Below are positions 1 through 11,114 of a DNA stretch of 64,000 nt, piece by piece. A program made the translations under genes and the position numbers. How positions within the stretch are numbered: the stretch's first letter is position 1; every line of letters begins with the position of its first letter. Under the pieces are notes generated by a model. That model did not search any database. It worked only from the letters and a program-made list of their open reading frames with translations, and was not told where the DNA came from. The DNA is from Catenaria anguillulae PL171 (taxonomy: Eukaryota > Blastocladiomycota > Blastocladiomycetes > Blastocladiales > Catenariaceae): contig MCFL01000005.1 of the NCBI GenBank assembly GCA_002102555.1, forward strand, positions 744,001 through 808,000, in the 5' to 3' direction.

Positions 1-687
1 GCCATGGACAGGCAGGCCGAGCTCGAGGGCGCACTGCGCAATCTGGGCGTGAATCCGCCGGCCAGCGAGCTCGGCCATACCATGAAGGCGCTCTTGACGC
101 TGCCGCAGCACTCGATTGCCGCGCTGGCACAGCTTGCACAACAGCAGCAGCAGCAGCACCAGGTGCAAGGCGGCGGGTCGTCATTGGGGCAGGATGGCGG
201 CAACGATGGGGGTGGGCAAGGTGGGCAGGAGAGCATGTCCCCGGGTGCGCAAGCGGGTGGAATTGGCGGCGGCGGTTCTGGAGGCCAGCAGGGCGATGCC
301 GGCGGCGCGCTGCAGTCGACAGCCGGGTCGCAGCCGGGCACACCTCTCGGCGGACAAATGATGCAGTCGCCTGTGTCGACGGCCGGTGGCGAGCATCCAA
401 TGAACATGTCCATGAGCCCGACCGTTATGCAGCAGACGTTTGGATTCCAGCAGCATACAGACTACATGGATCATTCCGGGGCGGGTGGCGGCGGTGGCAG
501 CGGGCAGCATTCACCGCAGTTTGTCACGCAGCAAGGTGGCGGCGCTGGTGCCCAACAGCAGGGCGGGCAACCGGGGCAGGGGCAGCAGGTGGTTGTCATG
601 TACCCGAACGGCATGGGCGGAATAGTCCCGTTGCAGGGGCACGGGCTGGTGAGTGTGTTGCCGCCCCAATCGCAACAAAGAACGTGA
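1..687 (+). CDS. Gln/Gly-rich protein, 3' part only
   Basis: An open frame runs in from the left edge (the first Met is at position 4) to a TGA at 685-687. The visible 227 residues begin with a short helical stretch containing GHTMKALLTLPQHSI. A poly-Gln run and a long Gly/Gln/Ser-rich low-complexity tail follow, as in transcriptional co-regulators. No folded domain is visible, so the family cannot be named. A good donor (GGTGAGTG, about 650) lies near the end, so the last codons may be replaced by a downstream exon. One possible acceptor is TTGCAG near 1209. The gene continues off the window to the left. Confidence 0.55.
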   Translation, partial: AMDRQAELEGALRNLGVNPPASELGHTMKALLTLPQHSIAALAQLAQQQQQQHQVQGGGSSLGQDGGNDGGGQGGQESMSPGAQAGGIGGGGSGGQQGDAGGALQSTAGSQPGTPLGGQMMQSPVSTAGGEHPMNMSMSPTVMQQTFGFQQHTDYMDHSGAGGGGGSGQHSPQFVTQQGGGAGAQQQGGQPGQGQQVVVMYPNGMGGIVPLQGHGLVSVLPPQSQQRT

Positions 688-1777
688 TTGGCGTTGCATT
701 GCCCCACCGACCTTTGCTAGACCCCACCTTTCTTGCCTCCTTCCTGACCAGTACCTGATTGCCAACCATACCTTTCCTTTGTTGTGCTTGATCCCACGCT
801 CTTTCCGCCCGTCACCCAATCATCCTTGCGCTTGCGTTGACTCGATCCGTCTTTTGCCCCTCGCGTCACCCGTTCAGGACACATGTCTCTCGTCTCTTTC
901 GCTGTTTTTTTTTTCCTTCCGTTCTGTTCTGTTCTTTGTTTGGTACTGCCATTTTTCTTCCATTCCCCCTCTCTGTGTCCTTGCATGCTCGCAACAGTCA
1001 TCCTTCATCATGTTGTCTTGCAAGTGCTCGTTGATTGAGCCTTGATTTGTTGTTGTTTTGCCCATTCCTCCTCCATTCTCTGCCCAGTTCCTCCTCGCTT
1101 CCTTATTTATGCACCTACCTGTCATTATTTTTTTGTTGTTGGTTTTTGAAGGTGCCGAGAGCTTGCAAGCATGCGGCAAGGTGGGATTGAGATTTTGTGC
1201 TGATTGCAGCTGGTCCATTCATTCCCTGTGGATTGGGTTCAAGGTGCAGATTGAGATGGAATAGTACAAGTCTGGCGGTGATCAGTGAAAGAGCTCATCG
1301 ATGTTGTTTTGTTTCTGTCATTGTGTTGTTGATTTCTCGATTTCCTGTTGTCAATATTTACCACATTAGATGCGTTTTACATTACTGCACTTTCGAGTCT
1401 GGAAGGGATGATGGAATGGCGGTGGAATGGAGGCAGAGGGTAGGCCTCCGATCGGACCTTGATCCCACTTGAGCTAAGCCTGCAATGACATTTCCACCAA
1501 TCACAAATCGATATCGATATCGATAATCTTCCTCAAAGCAATTAATGCCCACGAACCGTCAAGTTGAGAAAGACACGCCATACAATTTACCCAACTGCGA
1601 GACTTGCCGCATTCCCCCCAGCCCGCTCTTTGCCACCCACGAGTCTCGTGGCCGCTGCTCCTCGGCCCAACTGCGCTCGTCAACCAACTGCCCAACACGG
1701 ACGCCCACACCCAAGTGAGTGCAGTGACTCCCACCCACGGGCCCAGAACCGAGCATTGATGCAGCACCCAAGGCGCA
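688..1777. other. Intergenic, no gene seen
   Basis: This T/C-rich stretch of about 1.1 kb has no supportable coding frame. It probably holds the 3' UTR (or a final intron and exon) of the Gln-rich gene and the promoter of the RTC4-like gene. It contains a tandem ATCGAT element at 1507-1524, listed separately. Confidence 0.5.
1507..1524. repeat. Three tandem ATCGAT palindromes
   Basis: Three perfect copies of the palindrome ATCGAT lie end to end about 250 bp upstream of the RTC4-like gene's start codon. The array contains the octamer TATCGATA. The position fits a promoter element, but no factor can be assigned from the sequence. Confidence 0.5.
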
Positions 1778-4700
1778 ATGGATCCATCGTTCAGCAGCTC
1801 ACCAAGCACTGGAAACCCCAACGCCATGCCCCCGCGCCCACTCAAACGATCCGCCAGCTCGGAGCCGCCGCTCCCATCCTCGTCACCAGCTTCGTCGACT
1901 GCCGCCAAGCGCCAGCGCAGCCTCTACGACTTCTTCTCGCGGTCCTCGTCCCCGGCAGCTCCTCCCGCCAACACGCTCAAGAGGGAACCCATCATGTCAC
2001 CGACCCGGGGTCATGTGTACCCCGTTTCTTCGCCCCTCGCCACTGCCTCCTCCCCAGGTGCGACTGTCAGTGCATCTGCTTTAACATCACCGACCAAACC
2101 GCGACCCGCGACGCACCAGCGGCCACAAGCATTTGCCTCGTCGTCAGCTGCTGCTGCTGCAACCGCTGCATCATTTGCTCCTGCACCCGCTCGATCGACA
2201 CCTGCTGCCATTTCGCTTCAATTGGGCGATTCAAGCGACGACGAAAACAAGGTTGCCTCTGTCGCCCCAGAGACGCCACGCAGAGTCCGCGTGAGACCCA
2301 ACGTTCGGCCAGTGCAAATTGAGATTCTTGGTACGCTCCTCTTTCATCCTTGCCTTGGCGGCCTCCAGTCGTCCCCACATCTCTCTGGCTTCCCACGCAG
2401 TTCAACTTTTCCATCCAGCACTTTTCCTCTTTGCATCTGCCTGACCCAACTTGATCCCGTACATCGTTTCCTTTCCTTGTTTGATCCATCCATTATTCTT
2501 CCTTCTCCCCTTCTTTTTCCTCCTCTTTTCTCATGTTTTCTCTCCCTACCACAAGACGGACCGCCACGCCCAACCGTCATCGACCTGCGGACACCAAGCC
2601 CTGAGCCGGCGACTACAACTTCCTCGGTTGTCTACCTCCTCTCTTCGTCATCCGATGACAGTGACAGCGATACTCCCGTAGTTCGGCGACCCAGTCCTCG
2701 TCGCCGGCGGCCTGCGGCGATTGTGCTCGACAACAGCGATAGCGACATTGAGCTCGTTGGCGTCACGCCCGCTCCGCCATCGCCACTGGGAATCTCGGCC
2801 TTGCTTGACCTGATCCCGCCGCTTTCACCGCTGAAACCACAGCCTTCGCCTGTACCACACGCCCGACCCGTGTTGACGCCGCCACCGCCATTGTCTCTAT
2901 CCGTGTCGCCTGTGGCTCCTCCTTTGGACTTGAGGACTTTTGATCATGTGTCTTCCCCTATTCCTGATACCCAAGTTGCATCGCCTCCTTATTTCTTTTC
3001 GTCCTTTGATTTGTTCTCTGAATCATCCCCCGCCAATGCCAACCACGGTTTGCATCAAACTGTCTCGGCAGAGAAAGGTATCGAGTCGCCACCCCTTGTT
3101 TCTGTTCCTGCCCCGACACCTGTACCCGCCTCACGATATCCCCCCTCCCCCATCATTCTGTCTTCACCATCCCCATCGCTCAATCACGAGTCTCCGTTAT
3201 CGCTGCCGATGGCGCTCGAGCGCAAACACTCGGACAACTTGTCGACGTCTTCAACATCCACCGTCTTTAGTTTTAGCCTCTCACCTCCCTTGCGCGCTTG
3301 TGTTGTCACCCCGCCTCCTCTTTGCCTTGGCACTTCTTCACGTTCCGAAGTCCCTCCGCTTCCGCATGCTGTAGAATTCAAGCTGCCAGCGGCTGCGCCC
3401 GTGCCTCGAACTGCGCTTGCAGAATCCAAGAACGTGAATGATCCCAGCCCAAAAGGACGACGTGTTTTGAGGCCGAGGAATGCGTCGGTTGTGCCGTCTT
3501 TGGGTACGTCACGTCAAATTGAATATGGTTTCCCATGCCGCGTCACGTTCACGATTCTGACTGACCGTGAAACTACAGAAAATCCCGGCTCACCAACCAC
3601 AACAACGACCTCATCGGCGTCGTCGACTGCATCATCCACCCCTTCGTCACGCTACGGCCTCCGCACCCGCCCAGCACCCGCACCCACGACTACATACGCG
3701 GACCTGACTCTATCCCCCTCGCCTCCACGTGCGCTTCCTGAACCAAAACGTGTCACGCGGCTCGCCCGACGCGGCCGCGGCCGCCCCCGCGGACCACAGG
3801 GACCCCCGCGGCCGCTTATGCGCACCTTGTCGTCATCATCGACATCGCTTTCTGACCTGTCGTCTCTGTCTGACGACGAGCGCGATGATGATGGCGACGA
3901 CTTGGACATTGTGTCGATTGCCCCGCGGCCCGTGGGCACGCCCGCAAGGTGTACGACTGCGGCCGCCACGGCTTCGGGAGGATCGACCTGCCATCCACGT
4001 GTCGCGGATTCGTCGCCCTTGACGTCTGCCTTCTCGTCCAGGGTCAACAATTCGTCGCCACCGTCGTCGCCCGGGGCGAGTCCTGGGTCGGGCAGTGACA
4101 GATCGGCCACCAGCTTGTCGACGGTGACGGGCTCGTCGTTGTTGGAACTCCCGCCTGCGCTCCGCATGGGATTGAGTGGGTTGGTTGTGTCAGAGAGCGA
4201 CGACGAAGAGGAAGAGAAAGCCGGTACGTTTCTCTCGCTGTCATTTCTTTTTTGGTACCGGTCTCGTCATTTCTGACCTCCTTTAACAAAACAAATCTCG
4301 TGTCGCCCAACCAACTGCTCAGCCACTGCCAAAGCCGCAGCAACACACTTCACCTGCCCCTTCTGCGGCAAGACCGTCTCCAATGCCTGGGACGACGTGA
4401 TTGACGACGTGTACCAACGCATCCTCAAGTATGTGCCGCCCTTGGTCAAGGGCGCACAAAAGCTCAAGCGGCAAACGCGCGAGTGCAAGCTCGAGTTTAT
4501 CCACAAGCACCAGTTTGACACGTCCATGTCGAACAACATGGACGAACATGTGCGCGCCACCAAGCCCATTTGCGACAAGCACAAACGGCGCGCTGTGCTG
4601 CTCGAGGCGCAGGAAAAGGGGTGGCCAAAGCCCGAGGCCATTGACTGGGAGAGGTTCGCGCAGCGCATTCGCGCAGACGGGTTTTTGGATCTGCTCGATG

Positions 4701-5113
4701 GCGTTGTGGAAAGCTACCACACGTCCCCGTACGGTGGCGTGTATGCGCACATGGTCCAAGTGTACAATGAGTGCGGCGGCGGCGCTCGGTACCGCAACCA
4801 GGCCATGCTGTCAAAGAAGCTCGAGATGAACCGTGTTGGGTATTATGGGCAGCGCGGCGCCTTCGAGCTGTTCAATGCGCTTGCCGATGCCTTCTTGCAC
4901 GATCCAGTGTCGGCGTTGGGGCCCGCAGAGTTGGGCGCGTTTAGGGAGAGCGAGTTTGTGAGCGATATCTTGGTGCCGACGGCGGGCGTCATTTTGATTC
5001 AGCAGGATATGCAAGCCGAGTTGGGCAGGGAGGTTTCGTTTGATGAGGCGTGGGACAAGATGAAGGAGACGGCAGAGTATGGAGACGTGATTGCGCCGCT
5101 GCAGAAGACTTGA
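1778..5113 (+). CDS. RTC4-like domain protein with PIP box and SUMO-interaction motifs
   Basis: Four exons are inferred (1778-2330, 2556-3503, 3579-4223, 4323-5113). All junction phases agree and give a 978-residue protein. Introns 1 and 2 are multiples of three and open, so the unspliced frame also reads through them. Residues 46-53 (QRSLYDFF) are a textbook PCNA-interacting PIP box. A Ser/Pro-rich disordered region follows with hydrophobic cores next to acidic Ser/Asp runs: TVIDL (191-195), VVYLL + SSSSDDSDSD (209-223), IVLDNSDSDIELV (240-252) and LVVSESDDEEEE just before the C-terminal domain. These look like SUMO-interaction motifs. Residues about 716-978 match the RTC4-like domain: CPFC near 727, GYYGQRG, and a final LVPTAGVILIQQDM stretch. 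Yeast Rtc4 was linked to telomere capping; its biochemical role is unclear. I infer a chromatin or replication-fork adaptor. The RTC4 call is firm; the PIP/SIM functions are motif-based. Confidence 0.85.
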
Positions 5114-5616
5114 AGAGGCCACCTGCGGACACACGCGGCCGGCGTGTCGGCGGATGAGACACGGCTGCTTGCATTCGCGGCCGGTCAGCGATGTTTGAGT
5201 ATTGTTTGAGAATCGTTCTCGTTTGTTGATTGAGTTTGCTTTTTCATTCTTTTTTGTTCCATCCACTCGTATCGATTCCGCCCCACCAGGTCGGCCCTTC
5301 CTTATTGTGTGTGCGATTGTCCCCTGGTCCGTTGACATCTTCCTCCCCTGTGTATTTTTAATACCCTCCTCCCCTCTCTTTTCTTTCACTAAATTATTTG
5401 CCTGCCTGTTGATTCAATCCGTTTGCGTGTTGAAGGTCGAGATTTGTCCGCAACGTTCGCGACTTGTGACGCGGCCGTTTGTGAGTTGCGGCATGGCAAG
5501 GATGTTAAGGATGAATCATTATTGATATCTTATGTGGCACCATCTGGAACATCAATACTCCATGCAACAGGATCCATAAAAAGACTAGACGAACGACCAC
5601 CACCAACCATCCAACC
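5114..5616. other. Intergenic, 3' UTR and promoter, no gene seen
   Basis: About 500 bp of T-rich sequence lie between the RTC4-like gene and the LIM gene, which are transcribed in the same direction. No coding frame with a family match is visible. Confidence 0.45.
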
Positions 5617-6497
5617 ATGGCCCCCATCGCTGTCTCCACCATCCACACGTTGGACCACATCTCGGGCATCCTCAAGCGCGACTTGCTTGCCGTCAAGGAC
5701 GGATCTCTTGGCAAGATTCGAGGATACTGCGGCAGCTGCCATGGTACGATCGGGGTACCCCACATACGTACTAGCTGCCTTATCGCGATATTGACACTGC
5801 TTTGATGATACGCAGAACCAATCAAAGAAAACGAAACCATTACCTACACACAAGGCGTCTCGTACCATCAAGAACACTTTGTCTGCTCGGCCTGCACTAC
5901 CTCGCTATCCAACTGCCCCTATGTTATGCACAACGACAAGGCCATGTGTGAGCCGTGCTACTCGGAAACGGTGCTCCCGAAATGCGCAAAGTGTAGCCAA
6001 GCCATCAAAACGGAAATGGTGACCATTTCAAATCTCAAGTTTCACCCACTGTGCTTGGTGTGCGCTGCGTGCGAGACGCCGTTGGCGGGCAAGGGCGTGT
6101 ATTCAGAGCAAGCGCAAAATGCAGACGGAGATCGGACCGGTGCAAGCGAGCAACAGGGCGAGCGGTTGCTTTGCCAGGATTGCTACGAGGACAGGCATTT
6201 GCCAAAGTGTGTCAAGTGCAAGAAATCGATTGGCGGAGTGGGCAAGGTGGCTCAAGATTACTTGACTGTTGGTGAGGACAAGTTTCATGTCGACTGTTTC
6301 TGCTGCTACGTACGTCTCTGTGTCATACGATGCTCCAGCAATCACGCTGAGATGATTACGTCTTTATGCAGGACTGTGGAGCCAAGTTCGAAAAGGGCGC
6401 TCACAAGGGACCCACAGGATATTACTGCAAGACGCACTGGGCCGAGCGCAGTAAGGCCGCAATTGCTGCTGCTTCGGCGGCTGGCCAGCCGGCTTAA
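5617..6497 (+). CDS. Three-LIM-domain protein
   Basis: Three exons (5617-5743, 5816-6309, 6372-6497) with 72- and 62-nt introns join in phase to a protein of about 248 residues. After a leader of about 38 residues, three LIM zinc modules follow directly. LIM1 begins CGSC and has HFVCSAC and CEPC. LIM2 begins CAKC, has HPLCLVCAAC, and carries an insertion of roughly 20 residues before its last CQDC. LIM3 begins CVKC, has HVDCFCCYDC (an exact H-x2-C-x2-C-x2-C), and ends CKTH. The intron inside LIM3 falls right after the tyrosine of CFCCY. There is no RhoGAP, kinase or PET domain, so it is a LIM-only adaptor. By analogy such proteins scaffold actin or cell-polarity complexes. The partner is unknown. 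The start ATG has a good CCAACC context. Confidence 0.85.
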
Positions 6498-6614
6498 CGC
6501 ATGGCTACTTACATCCAGGTGCTCAGTCATTGAGGACGATCAAAAAGAGGCGTGGGATGGGTAACCTGTACATGACCCTAAAGCTCCCACAAACTGCTTT
6601 CATGTGTATGCCTT

Positions 6615-6639
6615 CGACATCAAGGTAGCCTTGATGTCG
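6615..6639. other. Perfect 11-bp hairpin in the LIM gene 3' flank
   Basis: The arms CGACATCAAGG and CCTTGATGTCG are perfect reverse complements separated by the 3-nt loop TAG. The hairpin begins about 118 bp after the LIM stop codon, so it probably lies in the 3' UTR. No coding frame explains it. It could be an mRNA stability or processing element, or a binding site for a dimeric factor. Confidence 0.55.
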
Positions 6640-8915
6640 CGTGCATCGTGAAAACCCGTGTCCGTGTCCGTCCAAAACGTACAGCATTGTGCTGCAGCAC
6701 ACGAATGCAAGGATCATGGCATACGATGGAGGGACTGGATCAATATGCTCGGCGACCACGCCAAGTCGCCGGCCCTCTCCATTGCCAACCATGCTTCTGG
6801 ACCCGAAAGGAAAGGAAAGCAATCGGAAGAAACATCAGGAGTGAAACACGGCACCACCTCACGCGATGGCGGCCCGTTGTTCCACGCATAAACAACCGCA
6901 TGCCGGAACGAAATAGGTAAAGTAAAATCGAAAGAGATAGTGCCGGCAAATGCCTCCGCTGAATCCCGCGGTGCACTGCCCATTGCTTGCAATCGGCTCG
7001 GGGTCAACGGAGCGAGCGAGTTCCTGTTTCGGCTGAGCAAAGGCGATCGCGAGTTCACATGTACATCCGAGTCAGAGTCAGTGGACGAGACCATGTTCTT
7101 TTGCTGGGCCCAGTCGGATACGGATAGGTAAATATGTGGTGTGGGTATCGTCATGTGGTCCTGTTACAGTCAGTATCATCAGCAATTGCAATCGATCTGT
7201 TACACTAGCTAACCTGTGGTTTTCAGGCGGAGCTGGGATGCACATGTCGGTTCGCATGGCATACGATGACATAACATGGTTAACCTGGCATGGGCGGGAC
7301 CTGTGCCCATGGACGCCAAGCACCCGCCGTTCCCGCCGCCACGGTTCCGACGATTGTAAATGTCAAACTCTGTCAGGCATTTTTTTTTCTCGTTTGTCGC
7401 AAATGACTGCCAGAAGGTTCCCCGTTTTGCCACAAAGTCATGAGCAGTTTGCAGGACGGTAGCACTCGCCATTCTCCGTCCACCCCGTTATCTCACTCAA
7501 TTGAATGTTCGGGATGAGTGGCCTTCAGGCTGGCCCCATAAAGCTAACTGGCTACCTCTGTGCCCATCAATGGTCTGGTGTCGTCCCGTCTCACAGTCTC
7601 TCGAGATTCCAAGGATTCCAACCTTGTCCTGGTTTACAGGAATAGCCGGTCTCGAGTCCTGTTCCAGAATATCATCATCCTGTATGTACGTACAGATGCA
7701 TCCCATTCCCACCTTTGCAAGCGACCAAAATCAACCAGTGCTGCCGTGATAAATTTTCACGAAGTTGAACTTTCGAAGGCCCGTTCAAGCGGTACTTGGA
7801 TGCAACGTGTCGATGAGGCTGCAACGTTGTGTCAGCCGCGAGGAGATTGTTACCGTTACCGTCGACTCACCCGGCCCACCCATGGCCACCTTGATTTTCC
7901 GCATGTCGGTTTGCTCCAGTATTCGCCTTTCATCACACTTTACGACTCAAGGCGAACCAACCTTTGACCCGAACCTCTACCCATTCAACACTCAAATCCG
8001 ATCGTTGGCGGAGAACTCAATCTGCCTGGATTGCAAGTTCAACCCCGCCTTCCCCTCGGCCCGATTTCCACAAAAAGGCAGTGGGCAACTCCGCTCATAC
8101 TAGGGTCTAGGTATCCACTCTCTCCAACGTATGAATAACTTCCCGCAGTTGGTACGTTCTGGGCTGCACTTTGCTTCATCTTGCCTCGTTCCATCCTTCC
8201 TGTTCCGTCCACGTCAATGGCTCTGGAAAATTGGAAGCATCGTCGTCGGTTTTTACGAACGCTCATCATGAATTCATCACCTTTCAAGAGTTTCGCCCCC
8301 AACAACTCACACACGGCCATGTACATATGACTTCAGACCAATTGCCGGCACTCTGTGCAAGCACTCGCATCACCACGCACATCGCCACAAGGATTTTTAC
8401 CTGCCTCCTTTCGCCGATCCGCCAACCTGCCGCAAGCACGATTTTATCGCAGCTCTTGCCCATCACTCGGCACGCCATAGACGTGTCCGATATAGAGGCC
8501 AATTCCGTTGCAATCTGTGTGAATTCCATACACGTGCGACCTGCAACGCATCAGGGTACTGATTACCTACTTGAAACGAGTGCGTGTCTGCGCGTTCCAT
8601 ACTGCACATGCCATGAATCCTCGTTTGGCATTGTGAATTCACCTGCTGCTTCCCGCTTACCGCTTGCGTCTCGCCATTACCTTGCCCAGCGTCGTGAGAA
8701 TCGGCAACCGACCTGCGCCGACCTCCGCTATCTTGAGCGGTTTCGATTCGCGACGAGCGCCTGCAGGTTCTGAGTATTGGCGGTTCAAAACGCCCTTTCA
8801 CCCACACCGCACTCCGGCGCTCAGCCTCGACTTGGACCCGCCCACACACTTGTCCGTAGGTCTGACTACATCCTGCCCGCCATCCAGTCCCAGTCTGTCC
8901 TTGCCCATTGCCGCC
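6640..8915. other. 2.3-kb intergenic region, no gene seen
   Basis: Open frames here are short, overlap on both strands and show no recognisable motif or consistent codon pattern. The right part (about 8100-8915) is C/T-rich and probably contains the promoter and 5' UTR of the membrane protein that starts at 8916. Confidence 0.45.
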
Positions 8916-11114
8916 ATGTCGTCGCAATTCCAGCCCAGTCAACCTCTCTCGCCCCGGTCAACCCGTCCTTCATCCCCTGTGGATAGCTCATTTGCTGGGA
9001 ACGCTACCTCGAGCCCTGTCACTCCCTTGACACCCAGCCTTCTGTTTGCCAGCCTGGCATGTCCCCTGGCATCCTCTGAACCTGTCCTCTCTCCCATCAG
9101 CGCCAGGACGCAATCCCCCATGGATTCCTCAACATCTCCCAACACACAGACCGCAAACCCACCAATAACATCAATCCGCGTCATTCCCCCATCTCCAGCA
9201 ACCGCTCATTCAACCATCGCAGCGCCCCAACCCATCATCTCACGCAACGCAGTCTCGCCGAGTGCTGTAGCCGGTGCGACATATGGCCAATCCTATCCAC
9301 CCAGACCGTCCAGCGCAAACCGGCATGATCGCGCAGGCACACTCGCTCAGCGCGTTCTGAATCCTCCTCCAGTTCAATCTACGCTATTCGAGTCCAACTC
9401 GGCGCTGCTCGGAACCGCACCAAGCTCATCTTTGCCCAAGCTCGAGGATCCATTGATTCCATTGCCTGCATTCACCTCGGAAGCGCATCCTCCCCGCCCG
9501 CGGCGCTCGGCAACAGAAGATCCTACTCAGCCTCAGCCGGGCGTGCATCCCGTGGCCGAATACCTGTACAATTCGTCTCTTCTTGCGTCTTCCCTCATTC
9601 ATTCCACGGTCCCGCACAACCTCGGACTCGTCCGGCGCGCATCATCAACTGGTCACTTGCCGCTGCTTCTCGTTCCGTCACGCTTCACGTCCATCCCGAC
9701 GACACCAATATCCAAAGAAGCTTGGCTCGCTTCGCAAGGTCGGCTACCACTTCCTTCATCCGACTCTGAGGCCAATGGCCATTCGTCAGATACTGGATCC
9801 ATCCGCACACCTCATTCCCATCATTCGCGCCGTTCATCACGCGTGACCCATCTCCCGAAATCAAGCACGCTCGCCGGATCTCGCCGCGGATCGGTCGCGT
9901 CCACGAAGTCACTTGCGCCCAGTTCTCGATTGAGGCACAAGCGTCCTCGCCGACCCATTTCACCTGGCGTCAGTTCGGCCGGCCCGTATTCGGCAGAGGA
10001 TGACGCGGCGCAAGCGGCGGATTCAGATAGTAGCAGTGCCGAGGATAGAGACCAATGTGGCGTTGGCGCGTCACGCGGATATGCCACGTTTGCACCAACA
10101 TGGCTTGTTGACGACGAAGCACTGGGCGTGTCGGATCGGTCGTCGCCTGACAATGGTGTTGGCAGTAGCAAGGATTTGTCGACCGGAGGACCATCACCAA
10201 TGGTACTGGGACCCGCTGTTGCGACCAAGGTGGCCAACCGGGTGTGTTTTAACGGAGCTTTTGTCGAGTATGACGTCGAGGCCGATTCATTTGACGTGGA
10301 GAGCGAGGGCGAATTCGCGCCATTACTCGGCGGACGCCAACGTCATCCACTTCGATCGAGGAGACCCGGCCCGCCGCCGCCGCACAGATTGCTCTTGCTC
10401 GTGTTTCTTCTTGCTGGCGCTGCTGTTGTCATTGTACTATTCGTTTTCCTCGTTTACGCCTCAACACACCCGCTTGCCTCGTTCAAAATCCGGGTCGGCT
10501 CCACTCAGTTCTTGTGGACGACTCCTGCTGCATCTTCTTCTTCCTCAAGTTCCGCAACTGTTGGTGCTGCCATGCGCCGGCGAAGGTCACCCAAACCATC
10601 AGTTGTCCTCGACGGGTTCCAATTGTCGCTCAATGTATCGGGCTTCAACAAGAATTTCATGTCCGACATTGTCCTTAGACAAGACCAACTACTCTCGGTC
10701 GTCCTCGTCGAATGGCGCGGTCCACTCCTCTCATCTACCACTACCAACACCTCGTCTCCGTCACCTGAATCCGCCAACCAACCCCCATTCAACTGCGACT
10801 CGATTCCCGCCATGTCGCGATCCTCACTTGGCAACCTTTCGCTCCACAAGCACAAACATCAGTTCACATTCCCACCAGGTGCCTCATCAAGATGGACCGT
10901 TGCGGCCAACATTCGCCACCCGCGATCCGAGGATGAGGACCTGGACGACAAAGACCCCGTGTGGCATCGGTACCGAACCAGCGCCCAGCCCGCGTATTCA
11001 TATTACTTGGCAATTCATGGCGAGTACGCGTACACGCAAGCATGGGTAGTGGAGCGCGAGATCCCAGTGTGTTTGATTCACCAGCTGCCGCCCGCCCCGT
11101 CAAAAGCGATGTGA
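8916..11114 (+). CDS. Type II membrane protein, possibly Vac7-like
   Basis: A single 733-codon exon starts at an ATG in a GCCGCC context. An in-frame extension upstream exists but is weaker. Residues 1 to about 485 are Ser/Pro-rich and disordered, with phospho-site-like SP/TP pairs and basic RR/HSRRSSR patches. One strong transmembrane segment (rich in LLLLVFLLAG and VVIVLFVFLVYA) lies near residues 490-515. About 215 residues follow, starting with short beta-like stretches such as FKIRVGSTQFLW and LDGFQLSLNVSGFNKN. This layout resembles fungal Vac7, which has a long cytosolic tail, one helix and a lumenal LEA-like domain and regulates Fab1/PI(3,5)P2 at the vacuole. The likeness is in architecture and a few positions only. 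It could be an unrelated single-pass protein. Confidence 0.7.
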   Translation: MSSQFQPSQPLSPRSTRPSSPVDSSFAGNATSSPVTPLTPSLLFASLACPLASSEPVLSPISARTQSPMDSSTSPNTQTANPPITSIRVIPPSPATAHSTIAAPQPIISRNAVSPSAVAGATYGQSYPPRPSSANRHDRAGTLAQRVLNPPPVQSTLFESNSALLGTAPSSSLPKLEDPLIPLPAFTSEAHPPRPRRSATEDPTQPQPGVHPVAEYLYNSSLLASSLIHSTVPHNLGLVRRASSTGHLPLLLVPSRFTSIPTTPISKEAWLASQGRLPLPSSDSEANGHSSDTGSIRTPHSHHSRRSSRVTHLPKSSTLAGSRRGSVASTKSLAPSSRLRHKRPRRPISPGVSSAGPYSAEDDAAQAADSDSSSAEDRDQCGVGASRGYATFAPTWLVDDEALGVSDRSSPDNGVGSSKDLSTGGPSPMVLGPAVATKVANRVCFNGAFVEYDVEADSFDVESEGEFAPLLGGRQRHPLRSRRPGPPPPHRLLLLVFLLAGAAVVIVLFVFLVYASTHPLASFKIRVGSTQFLWTTPAASSSSSSSATVGAAMRRRRSPKPSVVLDGFQLSLNVSGFNKNFMSDIVLRQDQLLSVVLVEWRGPLLSSTTTNTSSPSPESANQPPFNCDSIPAMSRSSLGNLSLHKHKHQFTFPPGASSRWTVAANIRHPRSEDEDLDDKDPVWHRYRTSAQPAYSYYLAIHGEYAYTQAWVVEREIPVCLIHQLPPAPSKAM

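Noticed and set aside
6640-8915. Possible coding gene between the LIM and the membrane-protein genes
   Set aside because: Open frames are short, inconsistent on both strands, and show no motif or plausible splice chain.
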